NCBI RefSeq assembly: GCF_000963945.1
Contig: NZ_BAMW01000006.1
Span: forward strand, 248,001-312,000
From: Acetobacter indonesiensis
GTDB lineage: Bacteria > Pseudomonadota > Alphaproteobacteria > Acetobacterales > Acetobacteraceae
Direction of reading: 5' to 3'
Length of the DNA: 64,000 nt
Part shown: one piece after another, positions 17,521 through 26,568 of the stretch
Numbering within the stretch: the stretch's first letter is position 1
Layout: every line of letters begins with the position of its first letter
Program-made: the position numbers and the translations under genes
The notes under the pieces: generated by a model
Seen by the model: the letters and a program-made list of their open reading frames with translations, nothing else
What the model was told of the DNA's origin: nothing
Database searches by the model: none

Positions 17521-17868
17521 ATGCGTTCGGGGTTGCTGTCTGCTGCGCGTGCTGCATACAGAGAGAACGACCGGCCAGACAAACAGGATATCATGCTTCT
17601 ACGTTCAAGCCCGCCATCCAATATGCCCAAAATGCGCCGTAGCTGGCGGGTCAAGCTGATTATTCTGGGTGTGCTGGCCGCTGGCTACGGGGCTTTCATG
17701 TGGCACATGATGCATAGTAAGCCGCCTGTCATCATGCAACGGGTGCTTATTCCCGTCGAAGTCGTCAAGAAAAAGGAGGAGGCTGAACCCAAAGGGCCAC
17801 CAGCACCGCCCATTCCGCTCATTCAGCCGCCACAGGTTGAGATTCCGGCACCGGTTATCAAACGCTAA
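17521..17868 (+). CDS. Small TonB-like membrane protein lacking the C-terminal domain
   Basis: A 115-residue protein with one transmembrane helix (about 44-62, 'VKLIILGVLAAGYGAFM') followed by a Lys/Glu stretch and a proline-rich tail ('GPPAPPIPLIQPP'). This is the layout of TonB's first half, but the periplasmic receptor-contact domain is missing: the frame ends at residue 115. Starts at codons 25 (17593) or 35 (17623) are also possible. It occupies the place where rpoN normally sits between lptB and hpf. I do not assign a function. Confidence 0.6.
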   Translation: MRSGLLSAARAAYRENDRPDKQDIMLLRSSPPSNMPKMRRSWRVKLIILGVLAAGYGAFMWHMMHSKPPVIMQRVLIPVEVVKKKEEAEPKGPPAPPIPLIQPPQVEIPAPVIKR

Positions 17869-17885
17869 GGATAAAGCGCAGAAGG

Positions 17886-17915
17886 GGCGATGGCACCTGC
17901 CAGTCGCCGTTTCTT
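17886..17915 (+). terminator. Terminator after the TonB-like gene
   Basis: A ten-pair stem with one bulged G (17886-17895 with 17898-17908), followed by GTTTCTT. It lies 18 bases after the stop codon. Confidence 0.6.
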
Positions 17916-17967
17916 GATCTGCGTCAAACTATCCACTTCTCCGGCAGCTTCGTGCCGGGATGAAGTT

Positions 17968-18783
17968 TTACAGCGAGAAACTTTCGCCCAGATACACCCG
18001 GCGCACGTCTTCATTGGCGACGATTTCTTCCGGAATACCCTGCATCAGAACCTGCCCACTATGCATGATATAGGCGCGGTCAATGACTTCCAGCGTTTCA
18101 CGGACGTTGTGATCCGTAATCAGCACGCCAATGCCACGGTCTTTCAGGTGTGACACCAGATCACGGATTTCTCCCACAGCAATGGGGTCAATCCCTGCCA
18201 GAGGTTCATCCAGCAGAATGTAATTGGGCTGGCTTGCCAGAGCACGGGCAATTTCAAGGCGGCGGCGTTCACCACCAGACAAAGCGAGTGATGGAGAACG
18301 ACGCAGGTGCGAAATGCCAAATTCACCCAAAAGACCATCCAGCAGCATTTCGCGCTTGTCCGGATCTTGTTCCACCACTTCCAACGCGGCCATGATGTTC
18401 TGTTCAACATTCAGTCCGCGGAAAATACTGGCTTCCTGCGGCAGGTAGCCAATACCCAATCGCGCACGCCGATACATGGGCAACTGCGTAATATCCGCAC
18501 CATCCAGCGTGATTGAACCGGTATCAGGCTGAACAAGGCCCACAATCATATAGAAGCTGGTGGTTTTACCAGCGCCGTTCGGGCCAAGAAGGCCAACGGC
18601 TTCGCCCCGATGCACTTCGATGGAGACATTCTTCACCACCTCGCGCTTTTTGTACGACTTGCCAATCCCATGTGCGAACAGCCCCTGTCCGGGCTGATGC
18701 AACGGGTTGCGAGAAATAGGGTCTGGCCCGACGACCTGTTCTTCAGTGCCGTCTTCTGATGTCCAGGTAATTTCCTGAGTCAT
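17968..18783 (-). CDS. lptB: LPS export ABC transporter ATP-binding protein LptB
   Basis: A 271-residue ATPase that powers LptB2FGC, which extracts LPS from the inner membrane. Walker A 'GPNGAGKTT' is at about residues 69-77, the signature 'LSGGERRRLEIARAL' near 168-182, and Walker B 'YILLDEPLAGIDP' follows. The 30-residue N-terminal extension is longer than in E. coli. It follows lptA with a two-base gap in the kdsD-lptC-lptA-lptB transcript. Confidence 0.96.
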   Translation of the reverse strand: MTQEITWTSEDGTEEQVVGPDPISRNPLHQPGQGLFAHGIGKSYKKREVVKNVSIEVHRGEAVGLLGPNGAGKTTSFYMIVGLVQPDTGSITLDGADITQLPMYRRARLGIGYLPQEASIFRGLNVEQNIMAALEVVEQDPDKREMLLDGLLGEFGISHLRRSPSLALSGGERRRLEIARALASQPNYILLDEPLAGIDPIAVGEIRDLVSHLKDRGIGVLITDHNVRETLEVIDRAYIMHSGQVLMQGIPEEIVANEDVRRVYLGESFSL

Positions 18784-18785
18784 CC

Positions 18786-19877
18786 TTATTTCCTGTCCGA
18801 ACCGTCGCCACTGTTAGGCACCACAACGCCACTCACCCGGCTGCCGGGGTGTTCGCTCATTGTAGCCAGGCCTGTATGCATGTTGATAATAGCGGCAGCC
18901 CCTTGAATCTGGTTTGCACCACGGGTGATGTGAACATTGCCCACAATGCGGGCTATGCCGGTATCTGGCACATAGACGCCGCGGTCACCCGTAACAATTT
19001 CGGTCTGCGTCCGCACCCACACATGCCCGAACGCATTGACCTTTTCCAGCTTGCCTGACCCATTGGCTAACGGGTCACCCGAAGATTGTTTGCTGGCGTC
19101 CGCGGTTTTCTGCGGTTGGGCACTGTTATCGGGTGGTGCGCTATAGCCCACCAGAACGTCTGCCCTGATCTGCCGCCCGTCATTGGTTGTAACGGTGGCG
19201 TTGCCGCGCCCGATGGAGATACGCTGCTGGGAATAATATTCCATTGAATCCCGCGCGGTCAGCAGATCCTGCGGGGTAACCAGCTTCATGGCTTTGCCGT
19301 TCATGACAAGAACAGCCTGGTCCATGTCATAGACGGCCTTATCTCCCCAAGCCTGATCAGTCTGGGTGTAGATATGAACGTGGCCGATTGCTTCCAGCCG
19401 GTAGATTTCATTAGAGCCAGAAGAGTCAGGGTCACCCCCGGCCGGAGCACTGGCATTGGGTTGTGCTGGCGGTGGCGGTGCCGCAGGCGGCGCGCTTCCG
19501 CTTTTTGCGTCGGTCGTTGCACCAGCAGGGGCGGGGGGAGCCGCATCTTTAGGGGGCGAGCCATCAGCATCAGGCGCAGGGGAGCCGTCAGGCTGTGTCT
19601 TCTTGCGGTAATAGGCAATCAGCTTGTCTGCCGTTACCGTTACATCGCCTCGCACGGCTTTGGCCTGATCATAGGCCGTGACTTTTTTCTGGTTCTGGTC
19701 CCAGTCGAAGCCGCCTGCGGCTGTCACTGTAATCTGTCCGCCATGAGACAGATCAATAGATTGCGCCTGTGCTGTCATGGCCATGCCAGACGCCATCAGA
19801 ACAGTCAGCAGGGCAACGCCAGAGCATGACCCAAGCATGCGTTTGCGTGACCGAGGGGCTTTGGAAAAAAGACGCAT
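18786..19877 (-). CDS. lptA: LPS transport periplasmic protein LptA, extended form
   Basis: A 363-residue secreted protein (signal peptide about 1-38, ending 'MAMTAQAQS') of the OstA/LptA fold, which forms the periplasmic bridge for LPS. It is about twice the usual length. OstA-type strands are at about 41-92, 157-246 and 276-343. Between them lie an Ala/Pro/Asp-rich low-complexity insert at about 93-156 and a Ser/Gln-rich one at 247-275. No frameshift is needed to explain it. Its position between lptC and lptB supports the name. Confidence 0.88.
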   Translation of the reverse strand: MRLFSKAPRSRKRMLGSCSGVALLTVLMASGMAMTAQAQSIDLSHGGQITVTAAGGFDWDQNQKKVTAYDQAKAVRGDVTVTADKLIAYYRKKTQPDGSPAPDADGSPPKDAAPPAPAGATTDAKSGSAPPAAPPPPAQPNASAPAGGDPDSSGSNEIYRLEAIGHVHIYTQTDQAWGDKAVYDMDQAVLVMNGKAMKLVTPQDLLTARDSMEYYSQQRISIGRGNATVTTNDGRQIRADVLVGYSAPPDNSAQPQKTADASKQSSGDPLANGSGKLEKVNAFGHVWVRTQTEIVTGDRGVYVPDTGIARIVGNVHITRGANQIQGAAAIINMHTGLATMSEHPGSRVSGVVVPNSGDGSDRK

Positions 19878-19879
19878 GG

Positions 19880-20614
19880 TTAGGATGCTTTTCCGTCAGC
19901 GGGGTGGCTGCCGCGGTCATCGTTCAGAATAAGCCGTCCGGGGCCACGGAATTGCGCCACACCTTCATGCTGAGACACCAGATATCCTTTTGCATCAAGC
20001 ACGCCAAATGGTCCTTCCGCCCGCACCCATGAATCAGAAGCGATAATACCGCGTTTGATATCAATATCGGCCACCGGGCTACGCATCATCAGGCCATCAT
20101 CGCGGTACAGAGTCACTTCTCCTGTCAGATCAAGAATATCTGCATGCTGCATGTAGACGCCTTTTTCCGAACGCACCAGAATCCAGTCGCCCCCTTGTGT
20201 CAGAATATCTGCGGCGGGGTTGGTCAGGTCCATACGTTCCGGGTTGGTCTGGTGCGCGCTGTCAGATGTGACCATGAACGGGCGGTCGTGCTCATCCACC
20301 CCGCGATAGGTCGCGCCAACCAGATTACCGCTTTCAATCTTGACCTTCGAAATCTCACGAATGGCGGCGCTGTTGGCGTTAATCAGCCGGTCCACTTCGG
20401 GCCAGACAGCAATGGAGCTGAGAAGGAGCAGGGCTGTGCCCGGCAACACCCATTTTGCCCAGCGTAACAACGTGCGTCTGCGGGCAAGGCGTGCAGCATC
20501 AGGCGCAACACGACGCGGTTGGGATGGGGCCATACGTTCACGTTGTTGACGTATGGTTTCCTCGGACCGTGCAAAATCGTCTCTTTGCGGGGGTGTATTG
20601 GGGGGGGATGTCAT
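19880..20614 (-). CDS. lptC: LPS export system protein LptC
   Basis: A 244-residue inner-membrane protein. A basic cytoplasmic N-terminus (about 1-50, with 'RRVAPDAARLARRRTLLRWA') leads into one transmembrane helix (about 53-70) and a periplasmic OstA-like beta domain that hands LPS from LptB2FG to LptA. The cytoplasmic tail is longer than in E. coli, as is common in alphaproteobacteria. The ATG overlaps the kdsD stop by four bases. Confidence 0.92.
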   Translation of the reverse strand: MTSPPNTPPQRDDFARSEETIRQQRERMAPSQPRRVAPDAARLARRRTLLRWAKWVLPGTALLLLSSIAVWPEVDRLINANSAAIREISKVKIESGNLVGATYRGVDEHDRPFMVTSDSAHQTNPERMDLTNPAADILTQGGDWILVRSEKGVYMQHADILDLTGEVTLYRDDGLMMRSPVADIDIKRGIIASDSWVRAEGPFGVLDAKGYLVSQHEGVAQFRGPGRLILNDDRGSHPADGKAS

Positions 20615-21642
20615 CCCACACCAGCCCGTAGCAGGTCATGCATATGCACCGCACCCATAGGCTTTCCGGTATCATCCAGCACAAACAGGGATGTAATGGG
20701 CCGCTTACGCTCATTCATCAGACGCAGGGCATCAGCCGCAAACACGTCTGGCCCTATTGTAAGCGGGTTACGGTTCATAACGTCCTTTGCCAGCGTGGTG
20801 GTCAGATCCAGATCAAGTGCGCGGCGTAAGTCACCATCAGTGATTAGCCCCGCAAGCGCACCATTATGATCCAGAATGGCAATGCAGCCTAGGGCCTTGC
20901 ATGTCATTTCCACAATCACGTCCCGCATGGGGGTGTTTTCCTGCCCGATGGGCAGGGCATCGCCCGTGCGCATCAGTTCCTGCACGGTGCGCAGCCGCAT
21001 GCCCAGCCTGCCACCGGGATGAAAATGGCTGAAGTCGCTGGCTGTAAAGCCGCGTTGTTGCAATAGGGCTACGGCCAGTGCGTCCCCAAAGGCCAGCTGC
21101 ATTGTGGTGCTGGTGGTGGGGGCCAGCCCCATCGGGCAGGCTTCCGGCATGGCGGGGAGGGTCAAGGCAATATCCGCGCGGGACGCCAGCGTTGACCCCG
21201 CACGACTGGTCACAGCCAACAGGGGTAGCCCGCAGCGGCGGGTGTGGGCTGCAATATCGCCCAGTTCCGTTGTTTCACCTGAATTGGAAAAGGCCAGAAC
21301 AGCATCCCCCTGCTGCACCATGCCCAAATCGCCATGCGAGGCTTCGGCAGGGTGGACAAACAGGGCCGGTGTGCCGGTTGAGGCCATGGTGGCCTGAATT
21401 TTGCGGGCAATGTGCCCTGATTTGCCAATCCCTGTAATAACCAGTCGGCCTGCCAGCGCGCTTATGACGTCAACAGCGCGGGCAAATGCGCCGCCAAGTC
21501 CATGCGGGTCTAACAGGGCGTTTTCCAGCGCGTCCAGCCCGGCACGTTCAGCCTGTAGTACGGCTACGGCGTTAGCGGTCAGCGTCGCATGGTCCTTGGC
21601 TACGGCGGAGGAAACATTCTCTGTGGCGAGAAGCTCGGTCAT
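20611..21642 (-). CDS. kdsD: Arabinose-5-phosphate isomerase KdsD/KpsF
   Basis: A 343-residue enzyme that converts ribulose 5-phosphate to arabinose 5-phosphate, the first step to Kdo. The SIS domain is at about 50-190 ('VITGIGKSGHIARKIQATMAS', 'SHGDLGMVQQGDAVLAFSNSGET'), followed by two CBS domains (about 220-340, 'DGDLRRAL'). The catalytic His is plausibly in 'PAEASHGDLGM'. It is transcribed with the LPS export genes, linking Kdo supply and LPS export. Confidence 0.96.
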   Translation of the reverse strand: MTELLATENVSSAVAKDHATLTANAVAVLQAERAGLDALENALLDPHGLGGAFARAVDVISALAGRLVITGIGKSGHIARKIQATMASTGTPALFVHPAEASHGDLGMVQQGDAVLAFSNSGETTELGDIAAHTRRCGLPLLAVTSRAGSTLASRADIALTLPAMPEACPMGLAPTTSTTMQLAFGDALAVALLQQRGFTASDFSHFHPGGRLGMRLRTVQELMRTGDALPIGQENTPMRDVIVEMTCKALGCIAILDHNGALAGLITDGDLRRALDLDLTTTLAKDVMNRNPLTIGPDVFAADALRLMNERKRPITSLFVLDDTGKPMGAVHMHDLLRAGVG

Positions 21643-21669
21643 ACGCTGGGGTGTCCGGCAGTTGGCGGG

Positions 21670-22329
21670 TCAGGCTCGGTGAGAAAAAATATCTGGGTCT
21701 TCATACCCCAGAAGATCAAGACGGGCACGCGCAGGCAGAAAATCGAAGCAGGCCTGTGCCAGATCCCGCCGTCCTTCACGTGCCAGCAGGGTGTCCATTT
21801 TCTCCCACAGGGCATGCAGGTACAGGACATCAGACGCGGCATAGGCCAGTTGTTCGGGTTTCAGATTGGTCGCACCCCAGTCTGACGATTGCTGCTGTTT
21901 GCTCAGATCCACGCCCAGCATGTCGCGGCATAGGGCGGCCAGACCATGCCGGTCTGTAAAGGTGCGGACAAGGCGCGCGGCAATTTTGGTGCATACAACC
22001 GGGCTGACCGTAATGCCCAGCGCATGTTGAAGAATACCGACATCAAAGCGGGCAAAATGCATGATTTTGGTCAGGGCAGGGTCTGCCAGCACGGCTTTCA
22101 GGTTCGGGCAGTCATACCCTGTGCCACCCAACGCCGTGGGGATGAGCTGTACCAGATGCGCCGTTCCATCCCCCGCTGAAAGCTGCACAAGGCACAGCCG
22201 GTCACGGTGTGGTTTCAGGCCCATCGTCTCGGTATCTACCGCGACAGAGCCGGTGAAGGTGACATCATCGGGTAGATCGTTCCGGTGTAAGGTGATGGCA
22301 CCGTCTGATGAGGTTCGGGACGCAGTCAT
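21670..22329 (-). CDS. rnd: Ribonuclease D, short form (exonuclease domain only)
   Basis: A 219-residue DEDDy 3'-5' exonuclease. 'AVDTETMGLKP' supplies Asp32/Glu34, 'MHFARFDVGIL' the middle Asp, and 'YAASDVLYLHALW' the Tyr/Asp pair. No HRDC domain is present, as in other alphaproteobacterial short RNase D proteins. I choose the ATG at 22329 (GGAG six bases upstream, next to the start of homology); in-frame ATGs at 22341, 22404 and 22443 are possible. It is 27 bases before kdsD and probably leads that transcript. Confidence 0.88.
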   Translation of the reverse strand: MTASRTSSDGAITLHRNDLPDDVTFTGSVAVDTETMGLKPHRDRLCLVQLSAGDGTAHLVQLIPTALGGTGYDCPNLKAVLADPALTKIMHFARFDVGILQHALGITVSPVVCTKIAARLVRTFTDRHGLAALCRDMLGVDLSKQQQSSDWGATNLKPEQLAYAASDVLYLHALWEKMDTLLAREGRRDLAQACFDFLPARARLDLLGYEDPDIFSHRA

Positions 22330-22492
22330 GACCCGCTCCATATCTTGCTGTTCATGGAGCCAGAGCGATACAGGCGGCAGAGGGGATTGTCCATTCCGCC
22401 CCATAGCATGCCCTTTTGGGCGATTTGATGGTGGGGCTGACATGAAGGGGCAGTTTATGGTGTTTCCGCATTTTGTGATTACAAAATAGAAT

Positions 22493-22507
22493 TGATAATC
22501 ATTTTCA
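22493..22507. promoter_or_regulatory. Fur box upstream of the first TonB receptor
   Basis: A 7-1-7 element, TGATAATCATTTTCA, matches the Fur consensus TGATAATnATTATCA at 13 of 14 defined positions. It lies 53 bases before the receptor ATG, so the receptor is likely repressed by iron-loaded Fur. Confidence 0.75.
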
Positions 22508-22559
22508 TTTAGTGGTAGCGCAAGGCTGGTTCCTTTCCAGCTTTTATGGTGCGGCACTG

Positions 22560-24764
22560 ATGTGCGTTCGGCGTGGTGTTTCCGTTCTGGTTACTGTCGT
22601 AATGTTGGCACCCTGCTGGGGGGCTACGACAGCCCTTGGCCGTACGGTGGCAGAGGAACGGAAAAAGCCTAAGGCAGGCAACCATCTGAACCACCACGCG
22701 GTTTCTTCTGGGGTCGGCCAGTCTTGGACGACGAAGGCTAATCAGGAGGATGTGGAAGTCTCGGCCTCACGCCATCGGTTGTTGGCCACAACATCGACCA
22801 CCGCGACCAAAACATCGACCCCGATAGAAGATACACCGCAGAATCTGACGGTCATTACGCAGCAGCGGATGGCAATGCTCAATTCGCGGAGTGTTTCTGA
22901 AGCCGTGCGCTATGCGGCGGGTGTGTCCGATTATGGCTCCAAGGATGACCCTCGTGGTTACTTTGGCACCATACGCGGCTTTTCGCCCGACATTTATCTG
23001 GATGGCACCCGCACGCCAGATGCCTCGGCCTCGCAATCATTCAGTATCGAGCCTTGGGGGCTTGAGGAAATGGACGTGCTGCGGGGGGCTGCGTCATCAC
23101 TGTATGGTTCCGGGCAGTTGGGCGGCATTATCAATGCCGTCAGCAAACGCCCGCGTCTGAACCAGCAGAACGAGATTACGTTTCAGACCGGGTCTTATAG
23201 CCGTGTGCAGGGGGCTGCAGATGTTGGTGGTGCATTAAACGCGGATAAAACGCTTTTATGGCGGTTTAACGGGTTAATCCGAAAATCGGACACCTATGCC
23301 AAGAACATCAAAAATAATGAAATTTACGTGGCTCCATCCTTCCGGTGGCGGCCAGATGACACAACGGATTTCACCGTATTGGCCAGTTACGAACAACTGG
23401 ATGCTGGCTCAACCGCGCAGTTTCTATCTGCGGCTGGCACGCTTTATCGTACCCGTTATGGGTCTATTGCGCGTAATTTCCTGAATAGTGATGCTGATTA
23501 TGACGTTTATTCAAAGCGGCAGGTGGCCATAGGCTATAACTTTACAAAGCGGCTTTTACCCAACTGGACCATTACCCAGAACATGCGTTACGCACACCTT
23601 GATCTGGATTATCGGTATGTTACCGCCGTGGCGTTACTGGCAGATCAACGCACGCTGACACGGCAGGCGCTTTTGCAATCGGCCAACTATAACAATGTCA
23701 CGCTTGATACCCGGTCAGACCTGAAGCTGAAAACCGGATCTGTCAGGCAGGAGATTTTGATAGGCGTCGATTTCAGAAGCGACTTCCTTGCCAACCGGCG
23801 TGGGCAGCGTACCGCCCCTTCGCTTGACCTGTATAATCCGGTTTACCGCGCTATTCCGTGGCCAACCTATGGCACCCGGACCAATACCAATGAGACAGAA
23901 ACCCAGACTGGTGTTTATGGTCAGGATCAGATCACTTGGCATGACTTCTACCTTACCCTTTCAAGCCGTGGTGATTTTACCCAAAGTCTGACAGTTGATA
24001 ATTTGGCGCGTAGTAAAACACCCCAGAATAATAATGCTTTTACCGGTCGTGTGGCGCTGCTTTACAAATCGGTTATCGGACTTTCGCCTTATGTTGCATA
24101 TTCGACCTCGTTCCAGCCGCAGGTGGGTACAACGCGCCTGAATACCGCGTTTGTTCCCACGCGCGGAAAGCAGATTGAAGCAGGGTTGAAATACAAACCT
24201 GTCGGGAATGCCCCGTGGGGGAAAGACTTTCTTCTGACAGCAGATTTCTTCAATCTTGTCGAAACCAATGTTCTGACAACAGACCCAGCCGATTCAACAT
24301 ATGACATCCAGACAGGGGAGCAACGGACCAGAGGATTCGAATTTGAAGGGGTAGGGCGTTTACCGTTCAAGATCGATTTTCTGGCATCCTATACCTATCA
24401 GGACCCGCGCATTACCCGATCAACCGTTGCCAATCAGGTTGGGCAGAGGCCTGTTGCCGTCCCATCGCATATGGCATCTTTTTTCCTGAAACGTGACTTT
24501 GCCCTGACGCGCACTATTGTGGCAGGGCTGGGTGGTGGTTTGCGCTACACCGGGAACACAGCGGGCGCATTGCCAGCAACGTTTTTAGTACCCAGCCAAC
24601 TGGTGGGCGACCTTCAGGCTCATATTGATTACAAACGTATGGGGGTGCAGTTTAACGGCACCAATATAACAGATCGCAAATATGTAGCGGTCTGTACCCG
24701 GTCCGTCGCCTGTGCATGGGCACCGGGGCGGTCTGTGTATGTAACACTTTCCTATAAATGGTAA
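22560..24764 (+). CDS. TonB-dependent siderophore receptor
   Basis: A 734-residue outer-membrane receptor. The signal peptide is at about 1-25 after the ATG at 22560; the plug domain at about 75-195 contains 'IEDTPQNLTVITQQRM', 'GTIRGFSPDIYLDG' and 'DVLRGAASSLYGSGQLGGIINAVSKRP'. The 22-strand barrel ends in 'VYVTLSYKW' with a terminal aromatic residue. There is no N-terminal signalling (STN) domain, so it is not a FecA/FpvA-type transducer. An earlier GTG at 22512 would sit just next to the Fur box and is unlikely. No ligand is assigned. Confidence 0.9.
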   Translation: MCVRRGVSVLVTVVMLAPCWGATTALGRTVAEERKKPKAGNHLNHHAVSSGVGQSWTTKANQEDVEVSASRHRLLATTSTTATKTSTPIEDTPQNLTVITQQRMAMLNSRSVSEAVRYAAGVSDYGSKDDPRGYFGTIRGFSPDIYLDGTRTPDASASQSFSIEPWGLEEMDVLRGAASSLYGSGQLGGIINAVSKRPRLNQQNEITFQTGSYSRVQGAADVGGALNADKTLLWRFNGLIRKSDTYAKNIKNNEIYVAPSFRWRPDDTTDFTVLASYEQLDAGSTAQFLSAAGTLYRTRYGSIARNFLNSDADYDVYSKRQVAIGYNFTKRLLPNWTITQNMRYAHLDLDYRYVTAVALLADQRTLTRQALLQSANYNNVTLDTRSDLKLKTGSVRQEILIGVDFRSDFLANRRGQRTAPSLDLYNPVYRAIPWPTYGTRTNTNETETQTGVYGQDQITWHDFYLTLSSRGDFTQSLTVDNLARSKTPQNNNAFTGRVALLYKSVIGLSPYVAYSTSFQPQVGTTRLNTAFVPTRGKQIEAGLKYKPVGNAPWGKDFLLTADFFNLVETNVLTTDPADSTYDIQTGEQRTRGFEFEGVGRLPFKIDFLASYTYQDPRITRSTVANQVGQRPVAVPSHMASFFLKRDFALTRTIVAGLGGGLRYTGNTAGALPATFLVPSQLVGDLQAHIDYKRMGVQFNGTNITDRKYVAVCTRSVACAWAPGRSVYVTLSYKW

Positions 24765-25047
24765 GGTTTTCTAATAATGTTTTATGTTTTGAGTGTATAT
24801 TTAAAGTAAATGAAATTATAAAACGTAAACGAAAAGATATTTTTTTAATGTTGTGGGGGTTGGTTAAGAAAAAGAATAAGGCTTTCTTTTTTTATAAACT
24901 TCTGTCACATAAGCGCGTTATCTTCGACACTTGAAACAGGAAAGTTGTCGGCCTTTCTGACTATCAGAAGGGACATTGGCGCTGGGCAAGTTCTTTGCCA
25001 AAGCTGGTCTTGTCAGCACAGTGCCGCATTTTGGAGGAAAAACCCCG
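24765..25047 (+). other. AT-rich spacer and structured leader before the MHS transporter
   Basis: The first 140 bases are markedly richer in A and T than the surroundings. Bases 24950-25040 contain two hairpins: a stem at about 24952-24972 and a GGCAA/TTGCC stem at about 24984-24999. A TTG codon at 24976 is in frame with the transporter but the better start is 25048. No gene is seen. Confidence 0.4.
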
Positions 25048-26502
25048 ATGCAGGATTCTGGAACGGCGCATGCCCATTTTGGGTGGTTCAAGCGCCGCAG
25101 ACAGATGAACCCCGATGATATTACGGTAGTCGATGCCGAAATGCTGAAACGGGCCGTTGGTGCTGCCGCCTTAGGCAACGCCATGGAATGGTTCGATTTT
25201 GGCGTGTACGGCTATATTGCTGTGACATTGGGGCGGGTGTTTTTCCCGTCCGATGATCCATCAGCCCAGCTTCTGGCAACATTCGCTGCTTTTACGGTCG
25301 CGTTTCTGGTGCGGCCAATTGGTGGCATGGTGTTCGGGCCATTGGGTGACAGATACGGACGTCAGAAAGTTCTGGCCTTCACCATGGTCATGATGGCGGC
25401 CGGTACGTTCGCCATTGGTCTGATCCCCTCTTATCAAAGCATCGGGCTGTGGGCCCCGGCTTTGTTGCTGGTTGCCCGTATGGTGCAAGGTTTTTCCACG
25501 GGTGGGGAATATGGGGGTGCCGCGACCTTCATTGCAGAATACTCCACTGACCGCAGGCGCGGCCTGATGGGAAGCTGGCTGGAGTTCGGAACTCTTGCCG
25601 GTTACGTTGTGGGTGCGGGGACTGTCACGGCCCTGCAACTTCTGCTGACTGACAGCCAGTTGCTGAACTGGGGCTGGCGTATTCCTTTTCTGGTGGCCGG
25701 CCCACTGGGTTTGCTTGGGCTGTATATGCGTATGAAGCTGGAAGAAACGCCAGCTTTTCAGGCCTATGCGGAAGAAGCCGAAAAACGCGAGAACGAAAAG
25801 CCCGGATGGTCAGAACTATTCCGTGTTCACTGGCGGCAGTTACTGAAATGTATTGGTCTGGTGCTTGTGTTTAACGTCACCTACTACATGGTGCTGACCT
25901 ACATGCCCAGTTATCTGAGCGTGACGCTTGGGTACCCGGAAAGCAAAGGCCTGTTGCTGATTATTATTGTCATGCTGATCATGATGCCGCTGAATATTGT
26001 TGGTGGTATTTTCAGCGACAAATTGGGCCGTCGTCCCATGATCATCGGGGCGTGTCTGGCTATTTTGCTACTGTCTGTTCCGTCGCTTCTGTTGGTGCAG
26101 AGTAATAATGATAGCCTTATTTTCCTGGGGCTGATGCTTCTGGGGCTGTCTTTGGTGTGTTTTACCAGTTCAATGCCAGCAACATTGCCCGCCCTGTTTT
26201 ATACCCCCGTGCGTTACACTGCTTTGTCCATGGCTTTTAATATTTCGGTATCCCTGTTTGGTGGCACGACACCGTTGTTAACGGCGTGGCTTGTGCGTTC
26301 AACCGGCGATATGATGGTACCGGCTTATTACCTTATGGGCGCTGCTGTTGTCGGTATTCTGACCATGCTGACCGTGCGTGAAACAGCCCGCATGCCATTG
26401 CGAGGCTCTCCTCCCGCAGTGGCAAATGAGGCTGAAGTCACAGCCCTGTTGAAAGGTGACAAACCTATTACTGTTGACACAGCGTTGCCGCCCATCCCTT
26501 AA
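25048..26502 (+). CDS. MHS-family MFS transporter, ProP-like
   Basis: A 484-residue transporter of the metabolite:H+ symporter family. The N-terminus has 'AALGNAMEWFDFGVYGY', the family hallmark, followed by 'GPLGDRYGRQKVLA' (motif A) and 'FSTGGEYGGAATFIAEY'. E. coli ProP takes up proline and betaine under osmotic stress; here the C-terminal coiled coil of ProP is replaced by a short Pro-rich tail, so the substrate could be another compatible solute or organic acid. The start at 25048 has a GGAGGA nine bases upstream. Confidence 0.85.
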   Translation: MQDSGTAHAHFGWFKRRRQMNPDDITVVDAEMLKRAVGAAALGNAMEWFDFGVYGYIAVTLGRVFFPSDDPSAQLLATFAAFTVAFLVRPIGGMVFGPLGDRYGRQKVLAFTMVMMAAGTFAIGLIPSYQSIGLWAPALLLVARMVQGFSTGGEYGGAATFIAEYSTDRRRGLMGSWLEFGTLAGYVVGAGTVTALQLLLTDSQLLNWGWRIPFLVAGPLGLLGLYMRMKLEETPAFQAYAEEAEKRENEKPGWSELFRVHWRQLLKCIGLVLVFNVTYYMVLTYMPSYLSVTLGYPESKGLLLIIIVMLIMMPLNIVGGIFSDKLGRRPMIIGACLAILLLSVPSLLLVQSNNDSLIFLGLMLLGLSLVCFTSSMPATLPALFYTPVRYTALSMAFNISVSLFGGTTPLLTAWLVRSTGDMMVPAYYLMGAAVVGILTMLTVRETARMPLRGSPPAVANEAEVTALLKGDKPITVDTALPPIP

Positions 26503-26568
26503 AAAAGGATCTTTAGGTCTTTGATCATCGGTTCTGAAAAAGTCTTGTCTTTTATAGGGTGATGGCGG

